From an uncultured Psychroserpens sp. (GTDB lineage: Bacteria; Bacteroidota; Bacteroidia; Flavobacteriales; Flavobacteriaceae), in contig NZ_CANMRL010000006.1 in NCBI RefSeq assembly GCF_947500255.1, forward strand, positions 1-64,000: a stretch of 64,000 bases of DNA. Reading direction: 5' to 3'. The notes under the pieces were generated by a model. The model did not search any database. It was given only the letters and a program-made list of their open reading frames with translations, and had not been told where the DNA came from. Numbering within the stretch: position 1 is the first letter of the stretch; the number at the start of each line of letters is the position of its first letter. Both the position numbers and the translations under genes were made by a program. Shown here one piece after another: positions 8,351 through 17,738 of this stretch.

Positions 8351-9610
8351 TCAGGTTTTCTGCTTCTTCTTTTTAGCAGCAGGGAATAATACATTATTAA
8401 GTATTAATCTATATCCTGGTGATGTTGGATGTAAGTCTAATTCGGTTTTTGGATCACCAACTTTGTGTGTGTAATCTTCTGGATCATGGCCTCCATAAAA
8501 TGTAAAGAAACCTTTGCCTTTGATACCATGAATATACTTCGCTTCTCCATTGGTTTTATTCTCACCCATCACCAACACATTAGATTTTATTTCCTCACGA
8601 GTGAACGATGTTGTTTGCCCCATAAACCCTTTAACCAAAGCCGTATGGTTTTGACAGAGCATAGAAGGGATTGGATCCCACTTTGCAGAAAATTCCATTA
8701 GTGAAAAATAATCTGTTGTCATTGGAATGCGACGCTTTCTAGTCATATCTATTGATGAAAACTCATAAACATTAGGGCTTCGTTCTAATAAAAAATCTTT
8801 AAACGCAAAGGTCTTATTATAATCGATTTTGTTTTGATACCCAGGATCACTTCCGTCACCATCAAACATTGGTTCACATATATCAACTCCATCAGCAGAT
8901 AGTGCTATATCAAAACTATCAGTTGCGCTACACATAGCAAACATAAAGCCTCCACCAATAACATAATCTCTAATTTTTTTGGCTACAGCTAATTTTTCTT
9001 CTGAAACTTTAGCATATCCCAATTTGGTTGCTAGTTCTTCGGCTTCTTTCTTTTCTTGGATGTACCAAGACGCTGAACGATAGGCACGATAGAATTTACC
9101 ATATTGTCCTGTGAAATCTTCATGATGTAAATGCAACCAATCGTATAGTAGTAAAGCATCATTCAATACATCTTCATCATAAACTGTTTCATATGGAATT
9201 TCAGCATAAGTCAATACCATAGTTACGGCATCATCCCATGGTTGCAATCCTTTTGGAGTATACACTGCAATTTTTGGCGCTTTTTCTAAAACAACTGCTT
9301 CCATATTTTGTGACGGACTAGCAATCATGTTCAAGATTTCTTCAGCTTTAGAATTTGATATGACCTCAAAACTCACGCCTCTAATTTGACATTCACGTTG
9401 AATCTCTTCTGAATCTGGTAATAGGAAAGAACCGCCTTTATAGTTTAACAGCCACTTGACTTTTAACTGCTTTTCTAAAGTCCAATACGTCACACCATAG
9501 GCTTTCAAATGGTTTTGCTGACCTTCAGCATCCATAGGAATTAAAATGTACGACGCATATGACGACATCGAAATTAATAATAGAACTAATACAACAACTG
9601 TCTTTTTCAT
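8351..9610 (-). CDS. Secreted protein of the family labelled asparagine synthetase B in Bacteroidota
   Basis: 419 aa with a clear signal peptide (MKKTVVVLVLLLISMSSYAS), so it works in the periplasm or outside. It resembles a family in Flavobacteriaceae that is routinely named asparagine synthetase B, opening with YILIPMDAEGQQNHLKAYG. The sequence shows neither an N-terminal Cys glutaminase nor a PP-loop ATP site, so asparagine synthesis is not supported. A central stretch (APKIAVYTPKGLQPWDDAV ... GGFMFAMCSATDSFDIAL) resembles ThuA/GATase-1-like folds. The real function is unknown. It is the first gene of the likely three-gene unit with the EF-hand protein and the cyclase. Confidence 0.65.
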   Translation of the reverse strand: MKKTVVVLVLLLISMSSYASYILIPMDAEGQQNHLKAYGVTYWTLEKQLKVKWLLNYKGGSFLLPDSEEIQRECQIRGVSFEVISNSKAEEILNMIASPSQNMEAVVLEKAPKIAVYTPKGLQPWDDAVTMVLTYAEIPYETVYDEDVLNDALLLYDWLHLHHEDFTGQYGKFYRAYRSASWYIQEKKEAEELATKLGYAKVSEEKLAVAKKIRDYVIGGGFMFAMCSATDSFDIALSADGVDICEPMFDGDGSDPGYQNKIDYNKTFAFKDFLLERSPNVYEFSSIDMTRKRRIPMTTDYFSLMEFSAKWDPIPSMLCQNHTALVKGFMGQTTSFTREEIKSNVLVMGENKTNGEAKYIHGIKGKGFFTFYGGHDPEDYTHKVGDPKTELDLHPTSPGYRLILNNVLFPAAKKKKQKT

Positions 9611-9727
9611 CTAAATTTTTTCAATTTAACCTTTGAAATATAATCAAAAATTATTCCTAAGCGATAGCCTTTAATATAGTTTTAGGGATTTATTAGCTGA
9701 AATGCACCAATAATCACACAAGAGTAT

Positions 9728-10774
9728 CTACTTCTTAAGCGGAGGAATGGTTCGCTCTGGACCAGACAACAGAGACGCAATCACTTTAGTGTTTGGAAAC
9801 TGTTCTAAAATAATTTTAATGAATACTGTAATTGGAATGGCCATTATTAATCCAGGTATACCCCAAATAAAGCCCCAAAGCATTAACATAATCAAGACCG
9901 TTATCACATTTATAGAAAACGATTTCCCCATAAAAATAGGCTCTAAAATAGCTCCAAACAAAACTTGTACTCCTGTGATAGATAGGATAAAGAAAAATAG
10001 AGTGCTCGTTGGGTCTAACTCTACAAAGGCAAAAATAGATAGCAATATCACCGAAATAAACGAACCTACCATTTGTACAAAATTAATTAAGAAGGCAAAG
10101 AGTCCCCAAAAAATTGGAAAACTCACATCAAAGAACACACAGGCTAAACCTGTAAAGATTCCGGTGAACAAACTCACTAAAAACTTAACTTTTATAAACG
10201 TAATCAAATCCTTTTCAATTTTCATAAAAGCCTTTATCGATGTATGCTTTCGCTTTAAAATGGTATTATTCAACACCTTATGCATATTGATAGACTCTGA
10301 CAACCATAGGATCGTAAAGAAGGTAATCATTAAAATATTGGTCAAAAACTTTCTTACAAAATCAAATGTAGAACCAATGCTTTCCTTTTGGAAAAACTGT
10401 GCTAAAAATTTATCATCTCTATTGTATTCTAGACCAACCTTATCTTGCATATACAACATAAGATCATTGATCTTCACTTGAGCTTTTGCAAAGAAACCTG
10501 TGTCGTTTGATAAGATTTGTTTACTCGAGAGTTGTACCAGTTCTACACCTATAAATACACCAATACCAATAAGTGCCACGACAACAATAATACTTACCAA
10601 TCTAGGGACATTGCGTCTTCCAAACCATCGCATCAATGGTAAAAACAGCAAAGCAATAAACATTGATGAGATCAATGGAATAAAAATAAACGATAGGATC
10701 TTAAGTAAATAAAATACTAATGGAACAACAATAAATAATAGTAGGATATTTGTAGTTCGTCTTTCTTCTAGCAT
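9728..10774 (-). CDS. AI-2E family transporter
   Basis: 348-aa integral membrane protein with about seven to eight hydrophobic segments and a soluble loop around residues 75-150. The late segments (SISVILLSIFAFVELDPTST ... IMLMLWGFIWGIPGLIMAIP) carry the FWG...IWGIPGLIMAIPI pattern of the AI-2E/PerM/TqsA family. Members export small molecules, including autoinducer-2 in E. coli TqsA, or act as Na+/H+ antiporters; the substrate here cannot be read from sequence. It is transcribed on the same strand as dnaB, 67 nt downstream of it. Confidence 0.88.
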   Translation of the reverse strand: MLEERRTTNILLLFIVVPLVFYLLKILSFIFIPLISSMFIALLFLPLMRWFGRRNVPRLVSIIVVVALIGIGVFIGVELVQLSSKQILSNDTGFFAKAQVKINDLMLYMQDKVGLEYNRDDKFLAQFFQKESIGSTFDFVRKFLTNILMITFFTILWLSESINMHKVLNNTILKRKHTSIKAFMKIEKDLITFIKVKFLVSLFTGIFTGLACVFFDVSFPIFWGLFAFLINFVQMVGSFISVILLSIFAFVELDPTSTLFFFILSITGVQVLFGAILEPIFMGKSFSINVITVLIMLMLWGFIWGIPGLIMAIPITVFIKIILEQFPNTKVIASLLSGPERTIPPLKK

Positions 10775-10841
10775 GAGGCAATGTCTTTTAATAGCAAAAA
10801 CAAATTTAAGACATTAAGTTGTTATAATATCCTAAAAAATC

Positions 10842-12383
10842 TTAAAATGGCACATCATTATCATCATCGCCTTCTGGAGCGCCAAAGGCATCCGAAGCCG
10901 AAGGAAAGTTATCTGGCTTAAAAGTATCATCATTTGCAGCTGCATTCATCTTGGAATGGAACTCTCCAAACGGTGTATCAAAATCATCTAAGTTATCAAA
11001 CTTACCTAAGTGACCGATAAACTTCAGTCTAATATTTTCTAAACCACCATTTCTGTGTTTTGCCACAATAAATTCACCTTGACCTTCAGTTGGTGAGCGC
11101 TCTTCATCGTCCCACTCTTCAATCTTATAATATTCTGGTCTGTAAATAAAACTTACAATATCTGCATCCTGCTCAATCGCACCAGATTCACGTAAATCGG
11201 ATAACAACGGACGCTTACTTCCACCACGTGTTTCAACAGCACGTGATAACTGAGACAAGGCAATTACTGGTACATTCAACTCTTTTGCTAGTGCTTTCAA
11301 GTTACGGGAGATCATTGAAATTTCTTGCTCACGATTCCCTCCTTTTTGACTACCACCAGCAGTCATCAATTGTAAATAATCAATCATGATCATTTTAATT
11401 CCATATTGAGAGGCCAAACGACGTGCTTTTGCTCTCAAATCAAAAATAGAAAGTGATGGTGTATCATCAATGAACAAAGGTGCTTTCTCTAAGGTTTTTA
11501 CCTTCACATTTAACTGTTCCCACTCGTGCTTCTCTAATTTTCCTGTTCTCAACTTTTCCGAAGACAAACCTGTTTCCGAAGAAATTAAACGTGTTATTAA
11601 CTGTACAGACGACATCTCCAAAGAGAAGAATGCCACTGGGATATTTGTATTAACAGCAATATTACGCGCCATGGTTAAGGTTAAGGCCGTTTTACCCATA
11701 CCTGGACGTGCAGCTACAATAATTAAATCACTTGGTTGCCATCCCGAAGTTAGTTTATCTAATTTGGTAAATCCTGTTGGGATACCACTTAGTCCTTCTT
11801 TATTAGAAATTTCTTCAATTTTTTTCTTAGCCTGAATCACCAAACTTTGAGCTGTTTCGGTAGATTTTTTGACATTACCTTGGGTTACCTCGTACAATTT
11901 TGCTTCGGCAGTATCTAACAAATCAAAAACATCTTTGGTTTCGTCATAAGCCTCCTCAATAATTTCGTTAGAGATTTTAATCAAACTACGTTGAATATAT
12001 TTTTGAAGAATGATACGTGCATGAAATTCGATATGCGCCGAAGAAGACACACGCTGAGTTAAAGAAATTAAGTAAAAATCACCACCAACCATGTCTAATT
12101 TCGCATCTTTTTTAAGTTGCGTAGAAACGGTTAATAAATCGACAGGTTCGCTATTTTCAAATAATTTGAAAATAGCTTCGAAGATATGTTTATGGGCTTC
12201 TTTGTAAAATGCTTCCGGGCTTAGAATATCAATGACCTCATCGACACCTTTCTTATCAATCATCATTGCGCCAAGTACAACTTCCTCTAAATCAATGGCT
12301 TGAGGAGGTATCTTGCCTTTCTCTAAACTAATTAGAGTACTTTTATCGACTTGATAGCCTTTTATTTGGTTAGGTTGCTTCAT
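10842..12383 (-). CDS. dnaB: Replicative DNA helicase DnaB
   Basis: 513-aa hexameric 5'-3' helicase of the replication fork. The N-terminal helical domain (PPQAIDLEEVVLGAMMID) interacts with primase. The RecA-like C-terminal domain has the Walker A motif ARPGMGKTA, a Walker B ending in IMIDYLQLM, and the DnaB ALSQLSRAVETR segment. The acidic tail ends in GDDDNDVPF. Length is slightly above E. coli DnaB (471) because of the tail. No intein interrupts it. The start MKQPNQIKGYQVDKST is followed closely by the conserved region, so it is well placed. Confidence 0.97.
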   Translation of the reverse strand: MKQPNQIKGYQVDKSTLISLEKGKIPPQAIDLEEVVLGAMMIDKKGVDEVIDILSPEAFYKEAHKHIFEAIFKLFENSEPVDLLTVSTQLKKDAKLDMVGGDFYLISLTQRVSSSAHIEFHARIILQKYIQRSLIKISNEIIEEAYDETKDVFDLLDTAEAKLYEVTQGNVKKSTETAQSLVIQAKKKIEEISNKEGLSGIPTGFTKLDKLTSGWQPSDLIIVAARPGMGKTALTLTMARNIAVNTNIPVAFFSLEMSSVQLITRLISSETGLSSEKLRTGKLEKHEWEQLNVKVKTLEKAPLFIDDTPSLSIFDLRAKARRLASQYGIKMIMIDYLQLMTAGGSQKGGNREQEISMISRNLKALAKELNVPVIALSQLSRAVETRGGSKRPLLSDLRESGAIEQDADIVSFIYRPEYYKIEEWDDEERSPTEGQGEFIVAKHRNGGLENIRLKFIGHLGKFDNLDDFDTPFGEFHSKMNAAANDDTFKPDNFPSASDAFGAPEGDDDNDVPF

Positions 12384-12495
12384 AACTGCGAATGTAAAAC
12401 AAATGTGCCCTAAAACTGAAGATACGAAATTTTCAATCTTAACAGGTCTTCAACATTTTAACTGTTAATAACTTGATTATATTGTTAATAGCGCT

Positions 12496-12529
12496 AAAAA
12501 AAACCGAAACGAAATGTTTCAGTTTTTTT
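12496..12529 (-). terminator. Rho-independent terminator after accA
   Basis: The stem GAAAC/GTTTC extends through flanking A- and T-runs around a GAAAT loop. Read on the minus strand it lies 20 nt after the accA stop and ends in a U-tract, separating accA from dnaB. Confidence 0.85.
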
Positions 12530-12549
12530 AATCCGTTATTCTATAAGGT

Positions 12550-13503
12550 TTAACCTTTAAAAACTCCCATCGCCAAGTATTTATCCATACGTTGATTTAC
12601 TAAATCTTTTGGTGATAAGTTTTTAAGTTCCTCGTAATTTTTTTCTATGGCTTCCTTTACTGCTTTAAAAGTTGCAGTTCTATCTGCATGAGCTCCTCCT
12701 AAAGGTTCTTTAATTATATTATCTACCAATTTGAGTTTCTTCATATCTGGAGCAGTTAATTTTAGTGCATCAGCTGCTTGCTCTTTATATTCCCAACTTC
12801 TCCATAAAATAGAAGAGCAAGATTCTGGAGATATTACAGAGTACCATGTGTTTTCTAACATTAATACCTTATCTCCAACACCTATTCCTAACGCACCACC
12901 TGAAGCACCTTCACCAATTATAATAGTAATGATTGGCACTTTAAGGCGTGTCATTTCTAAAATGTTTCTAGCAATAGCTTCTCCTTGTCCGCGTTCTTCT
13001 GCTTCTAGACCTGGATAAGCACCTGGAGTATCAACCAATGTTACTACAGGAATACCAAATTTTTCGGCAGATTTCATTAAGCGTAATGCTTTACGATATC
13101 CTTCAGGATTTGACATCCCAAAATTTCTATACTGTCTTGTTTTGGTATTAAACCCTTTTTGTTGACCAATAAACATATACGTTTGGTCTCCAATTTTACC
13201 CAAACCACCAATCATCGCTTTGTCATCTTTAACATTGCGATCACCATGTAATTCTAAAAAAGTATCACCACATAATGCTTTAATATGATCTAGAGTATAA
13301 GGTCTATCAGGATGTCTTGACAGTTGTACTCGTTGCCAAGCTGTTAAGTTTTTGTAAATTTCTTTCTTAGTTTCAAGTAACTTCTTTTCAATCTTTTTGC
13401 AAGTTTGAGTCACGTCTACATCACTCTCCTCACCTATTAATTGGCATTTTTCAAGTTGGTCCTGAAGTTCTTTTATGGGTAGTTCAAAATCTAAATATTC
13501 CAT
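12550..13503 (-). CDS. accA: Acetyl-CoA carboxylase carboxyltransferase subunit alpha
   Basis: 317-aa alpha subunit of the carboxyltransferase, which with AccD moves the carboxyl group from biotin to acetyl-CoA in the first step of fatty acid synthesis. It begins [20 protein letters not shown] and carries the crotonase-like core with [35 protein letters not shown] and [16 protein letters not shown], the oxyanion/CoA-binding segment. Length matches E. coli AccA (319). It is followed by a terminator and stands alone; accD is not in the window. Confidence 0.97.
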   Translation of the reverse strand: MEYLDFELPIKELQDQLEKCQLIGEESDVDVTQTCKKIEKKLLETKKEIYKNLTAWQRVQLSRHPDRPYTLDHIKALCGDTFLELHGDRNVKDDKAMIGGLGKIGDQTYMFIGQQKGFNTKTRQYRNFGMSNPEGYRKALRLMKSAEKFGIPVVTLVDTPGAYPGLEAEERGQGEAIARNILEMTRLKVPIITIIIGEGASGGALGIGVGDKVLMLENTWYSVISPESCSSILWRSWEYKEQAADALKLTAPDMKKLKLVDNIIKEPLGGAHADRTATFKAVKEAIEKNYEELKNLSPKDLVNQRMDKYLAMGVFKG

Positions 13504-13562
13504 TGAAATTTTGATTTAGTTCTTAGTTAATCTTTTAGTTAGTCTGTGCAAATATAAAAACT

Positions 13563-14477
13563 TTAATTGGGTTTATTTGTCAAGGTATTGTGCTTTTTAT
13601 TACTCTTTCTATTTTTAAGAAACCCATCTGCCAAAACTGTTAGCAAAATCAAAATTGCGCCATAGTAAAACTGAGTACTCATAGTTTCAGTTTCAGGAAA
13701 CAACAATAAGGCTAATGCTATACCATACAAGGGTTCTAGATTATAGGTAAGCACAACTGTATACGGACTTATATATTTCATCACCTTGACAGAACCAATA
13801 AAAGCATAAGCTGTACAAACTGATGCTAGAATAAAAATGTAGATCCAATCTGATGTTTTTAAACTGAAAAAGGCTTCATTAAATCCGCCTTGAAAAATTA
13901 AAATAAACAATGATAAAAAGACAACACCACTAATAAACTCATAAAATGAGATTACTGTTGCCGTATGTTCTTCAATAAATCGTCCGTTTATTACAGCAAA
14001 AAGTGTTGAGAAAAAAGCTGAAGAAATACCCAATACTATCCCATTAAGATATTTTATCTCACTTTGAGTAATTAAAAAAACACCTAATATGACGACCATT
14101 CCGAAGAGGATTTCATACCAAATAATTTTACGTTTATAAATCATTGGTTCAATAAATGAAGCAAAAAAAGCACCTGTCGAGAACATGGCCAAAGTGATTG
14201 AAACATTAGATTGATTGATGGCCTCAAAAAATGTGATCCAATGTAATGCGATGATAATTCCGGCAGCAAAAAACTTAAATTTAGTTTTGGTGTCTATCTT
14301 GATTTTTAACCGAATTATTTTAATGTAGAGAAACATTAAAATGCCAGCAATTAACATTCGATACCACACCAATGCAGTTGAACCAATAGATATTAACTCA
14401 CCTAAAATAGCTGTAAATCCAGCTATAAAGACTAAAAAATGTAGATGAAAATAGTTTTTGAGTTTAGCGTTTGGCAT
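13563..14477 (-). CDS. EamA/DMT-family transporter
   Basis: 304-aa membrane protein with about ten hydrophobic segments arranged as two EamA repeats (roughly residues 12-135 and 148-290). The family exports metabolites such as amino acids or bases; the substrate is not readable here. It overlaps the upstream permease gene by 14 nt, so translation is probably coupled with it. It is the third gene of the tgt-permease-transporter unit. The C-terminus is basic (FLKNRKSNKKH). Confidence 0.85.
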   Translation of the reverse strand: MPNAKLKNYFHLHFLVFIAGFTAILGELISIGSTALVWYRMLIAGILMFLYIKIIRLKIKIDTKTKFKFFAAGIIIALHWITFFEAINQSNVSITLAMFSTGAFFASFIEPMIYKRKIIWYEILFGMVVILGVFLITQSEIKYLNGIVLGISSAFFSTLFAVINGRFIEEHTATVISFYEFISGVVFLSLFILIFQGGFNEAFFSLKTSDWIYIFILASVCTAYAFIGSVKVMKYISPYTVVLTYNLEPLYGIALALLLFPETETMSTQFYYGAILILLTVLADGFLKNRKSNKKHNTLTNKPN

Positions 14478-15534
14478 TATACAGCAGATAAGCAGCTAAG
14501 ATACCAAAAACGATATTAGGAAACCAGACTGCCAATAAAGGAGAAAAACTTGATTGCTCGGCCATAACACCAAAAACCTTATCGAAAAAGACATAAATCA
14601 TCGCAATGGTAATACCAAATGCAAGGTTAACGCCCATACCTCCTCTACGTTTTATAGAAGATACCGAAACTGCAATAATCGTTAGAATATATACAGCTAC
14701 AGGCAAACTCCATTTTTTGTATTTCACGACCAAGTAACGTCCAATATTTGAAGAACCACTTTTCTCTTCCTTTTCAATAAAATCTAACAGTTCACCATAA
14801 GATTTCGTTTCGGCAATATACTCCTCAGGTGTAAGGTCATCGACATTAAATGGAAGAATGGTATCCTTTCGACTTGCAGACTGAATAATATCTTTGTGCT
14901 CTCCAAAGATACGTTTCGAATATCCTAACAGACGATACAAACTATCATTATCCTTGATAGAGTTGGCTGTTATTTTATAAGCTAATCTATTGCCTTCAAA
15001 ATGCTCAAGAAAAAAATTAGTCCCTATTCCTGTGACTGGATTAAAGCTACTTACATAGATAAAATCATTATCATTAATCTGTTTATAGATATTGGTTGTT
15101 TGAACAACATTTTTATTGCTTTTTAGATACTTATATTTAAACTGATTAAAACCTTTACTTGCTTTTGGTGCCAAGTATAACCCCATTAACAAGGCAAATC
15201 CTGCTATAATAGTTGCACCTATCATATAAGGTCTTAAAAACCGCCAAAAGGATACACCTGAGCTTAAAAAGGCAACAATTTCTGTATTATTGGCCAGTTT
15301 AGATGTAAACCAAATAACAGATAAAAACAAAAATATGGGAAATAATAAATTAGCAAAATATATTGTAAAGTCAAGGTAATATTGAGCTACAGCTGCAAAT
15401 GGCACCTCACGTTCTAATATTTTTCCAATCTTTTCAGCAAGATTTACTGTAATTCCAATAGGAATGAACAACAGTAACATCATTAAAAATGTAAACAAGT
15501 AGCGCCTTAATATGTACCAATCTAATATTTTCAA
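14464..15534 (-). CDS. LptF/LptG-family lipopolysaccharide export permease
   Basis: 356-aa permease with the YjgP/YjgQ layout: three N-terminal membrane segments starting MKILDWYILRRYLFTFLMMLL, a periplasmic beta-jellyroll domain (about residues 120-265) and three C-terminal membrane segments. LptF/G with LptB extracts LPS from the inner membrane and passes it to LptC. Whether this is F, G or a single merged version cannot be decided from one gene. The start codon is 2 nt after the tgt stop and its end overlaps the DMT transporter gene, so the three form a tight operon. Confidence 0.9.
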   Translation of the reverse strand: MKILDWYILRRYLFTFLMMLLLFIPIGITVNLAEKIGKILEREVPFAAVAQYYLDFTIYFANLLFPIFLFLSVIWFTSKLANNTEIVAFLSSGVSFWRFLRPYMIGATIIAGFALLMGLYLAPKASKGFNQFKYKYLKSNKNVVQTTNIYKQINDNDFIYVSSFNPVTGIGTNFFLEHFEGNRLAYKITANSIKDNDSLYRLLGYSKRIFGEHKDIIQSASRKDTILPFNVDDLTPEEYIAETKSYGELLDFIEKEEKSGSSNIGRYLVVKYKKWSLPVAVYILTIIAVSVSSIKRRGGMGVNLAFGITIAMIYVFFDKVFGVMAEQSSFSPLLAVWFPNIVFGILAAYLLYNAKR

Positions 15535-15536
15535 AA

Positions 15537-16667
15537 CTATAAGCGGTTATCCATTTGTTTTACCATTTTATCTTTCCAAGTTCTAAAGTCTCCTGCTAAG
15601 ATATGTTTTCTAGCTTCTCTTACCAACCATAAATAAAATCCGAGATTATGAATAGTCGCAATTTGTTTGCCTAATAATTCATTTACAGTAAAAAGGTGTC
15701 TAAGATAAGCTTTGGTATATTCGGTATCTACAAAGGTAATTCCCATCTCATCTATAGGAGAAAAATCGTCAGCCCATTTTAGATTTTTGATATTAATGGT
15801 TCCATGAGCTGTAAACAACATTCCATTCCTTGCATTTCGGGTTGGCATGACACAATCAAACATATCAACACCTAATGCTATATTCTCTAATATATTTATA
15901 GGTGTTCCAACACCCATTAAATATCGTGGTTTGTCCCACGGAAGAATCTCACATACAACATCTGTCATGGCATACATTTCTTCAGCTGGTTCACCAACAG
16001 ACAAACCTCCAATTGCATTCCCTTGAGCACCAGCATTAGCAATATATTCTGCAGATTGTTGACGCAAATCTTTATATGTACTTCCTTGAACTATAGGAAA
16101 GAAAGTTTGTTCATAATCATACTTAAACGGCGTTTTATCTAAATGGGTTAAACAGCGTTCTAACCAACGATGTGTCATATGCATTGATCGTTTGGCATAA
16201 TTATAATCACATGGATAAGGTGTACATTCATCAAAAGCCATGATAATATCGGCACCTATAGTGCGCTGTATTTCCATAACATTTTCAGGAGTAAACACAT
16301 GATAACTCCCATCAATATGCGATTTAAACTTCACACCTTCTTCCTTGATCTTTCGATTGGCTGATAAAGAATACACCTGATAACCACCAGAATCGGTCAA
16401 AATATTTCTATCCCAATTCATAAATTTATGTAACCCACCAGCTTTTTCTAAAATTGGTGTTTGCGGTCTTAAATACAAATGATAGGTGTTTCCTAAAATA
16501 ATATCAGGGTTGATATCATTTTTTAGCTCACGTTGGTGTACACCCTTAACAGATGCAACAGTCCCAACAGGCATAAATATAGGTGTCTCTATTTGCCCGT
16601 GATCTGTAGTTACCACTCCAGCTCTGGCCTTACTTTGAGAATCGTTTGCTTTTAATTCAAATTTCAT
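15537..16667 (-). CDS. tgt: tRNA-guanine(34) transglycosylase, zinc-cysteine motif absent
   Basis: 376-aa enzyme that swaps guanine-34 for preQ1 in GUN-anticodon tRNAs during queuosine synthesis. Active-site segments are intact: ILTDSGGYQVYSL, the AFDECTPYP aspartate, GGLSVGEP, and the nucleophile in GVDMFDCVMPTRNARNG. The zinc site is not: where bacterial TGT has CxCxxC before the Y-S-R-A-Y-L-H-H-L helix, this protein reads DEMGITFVDTEYTKAYLRHL with no cysteine, although the later TIHNL histidine is kept. Zinc loss may be lineage-wide in Bacteroidota. First gene of the operon with the LptF/G permease and DMT transporter. Confidence 0.95.
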   Translation of the reverse strand: MKFELKANDSQSKARAGVVTTDHGQIETPIFMPVGTVASVKGVHQRELKNDINPDIILGNTYHLYLRPQTPILEKAGGLHKFMNWDRNILTDSGGYQVYSLSANRKIKEEGVKFKSHIDGSYHVFTPENVMEIQRTIGADIIMAFDECTPYPCDYNYAKRSMHMTHRWLERCLTHLDKTPFKYDYEQTFFPIVQGSTYKDLRQQSAEYIANAGAQGNAIGGLSVGEPAEEMYAMTDVVCEILPWDKPRYLMGVGTPINILENIALGVDMFDCVMPTRNARNGMLFTAHGTINIKNLKWADDFSPIDEMGITFVDTEYTKAYLRHLFTVNELLGKQIATIHNLGFYLWLVREARKHILAGDFRTWKDKMVKQMDNRL

Positions 16668-16835
16668 AAAAAATGGTCATCAGTGGGCAAAGATAATTAT
16701 ATCGCTGTATTAAGGTCTTAAACATTTAATAAAATTATTTACCGATTAAACTCAAAATCGATATCCAAAATTTTGAATCTTATTTAAATTGTTAGCAACT
16801 GACTAAAATCGTTAATAAGTGACTCCATTCTATTT

Positions 16836-16865
16836 TTGATTAGCCTTATGAAAACTTTATTTTTG
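16836..16865 (+). promoter_or_regulatory. Promoter of the split transketolase operon
   Basis: TTG at 16836-16838 and TATTTTTG at 16858-16865 are 19 nt apart, a perfect fit to the Bacteroidota consensus. Expected transcript start is about 16870, some 20 nt before the ATG at 16892. A second TATTTTTG at 16831-16838 has no clear partner. Confidence 0.6.
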
Positions 16866-16891
16866 AGCCTGAAATTACTCACACTATTTAT

Positions 16892-17737
16892 ATGCCAAAT
16901 ACACAACAATTACAAGACTTAACAACTCAAGTTCGTAGAGATATTTTACGAATGGTTCACAAAGTAAACTCTGGCCACCCAGGAGGATCATTAGGTTGCG
17001 CCGAATTTTTCGTAAGCCTTTACCAAGAAATCATGGAGAGAAACGATAGTTTCGATATGGATGGAATTGGTGAAGATCTTTTCTTTTTATCTAATGGTCA
17101 TATTTCACCTGTTTTTTATAGCGTTTTAGCTAGATCTGGTTATTTTCCAGTAGACGAATTAAACACCTTTAGATTAATCGACTCTAGATTACAAGGACAC
17201 CCAACAACTCATGAAGGTTTACCTGGAGTTAGAGTAGCTTCTGGATCGCTCGGACAAGGGTTTAGTGTTGCTTTAGGCGCAGCAGAAACTAAAAAACTTA
17301 ATAATGATAACCATCTTGTTTACAGTTTACATGGTGATGGCGAATTACAGGAAGGACAAAACTGGGAAGGTATCATGTATGCCGCAGCTAATAATGTAGA
17401 TAATATTATTTCTACTATTGATTTAAATGGGCAACAAATTGATGGTGCTACTGATGATGTCTTACCTATGGGAAGTGTGAGAGCGAAGTTTGAAGCTTTT
17501 GGCTGGACTGTTGTTGATATCGAGAATGGTAATGACATCGATGCGATTTTAAAAGGAATGGCCGAAGCCAAGTCTTTAACAGGTAAAGGCAAACCTGTTT
17601 GTGTCCTATTAAAAACGGTTATGGGTAATGGTGTAGATTTTATGATGCATACACATGCTTGGCATGGTAAAGCACCTAATGATGAACAATTAGCAATAGG
17701 TCTATCTCAAAACACAGAAACCTTAGGAGATTATTAG
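16892..17737 (+). CDS. Transketolase, N-terminal (thiamine pyrophosphate-binding) subunit
   Basis: 281 aa, corresponding to the N-terminal half of one-chain transketolase. It shows KVNSGHPGGSLGCAEF, the invariant GSLGQGFSVALGAA segment, and the ThDP/Mg motif beginning GDGELQEGQ and ending near N in DLNGQQ. Together with the C-terminal subunit encoded at 18443-19396 it forms the pentose-phosphate enzyme that moves two-carbon units. Its stop is 1 nt before the start of the intervening secreted-protein gene, so all three are co-translated from one message. Confidence 0.93.
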   Translation: MPNTQQLQDLTTQVRRDILRMVHKVNSGHPGGSLGCAEFFVSLYQEIMERNDSFDMDGIGEDLFFLSNGHISPVFYSVLARSGYFPVDELNTFRLIDSRLQGHPTTHEGLPGVRVASGSLGQGFSVALGAAETKKLNNDNHLVYSLHGDGELQEGQNWEGIMYAAANNVDNIISTIDLNGQQIDGATDDVLPMGSVRAKFEAFGWTVVDIENGNDIDAILKGMAEAKSLTGKGKPVCVLLKTVMGNGVDFMMHTHAWHGKAPNDEQLAIGLSQNTETLGDY

Positions 17738-17738
17738 T

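Noticed and set aside
8351-9610. Asparagine synthetase B as a function
   Set aside because: No glutaminase Cys, no ATP PP-loop and a signal peptide are present; only the customary family label is mentioned.
9747-10481. 244-codon open frame on the plus strand
   Set aside because: It is the antisense shadow of the AI-2E transporter gene, which has a clear family match; the shadow product has no recognisable features.
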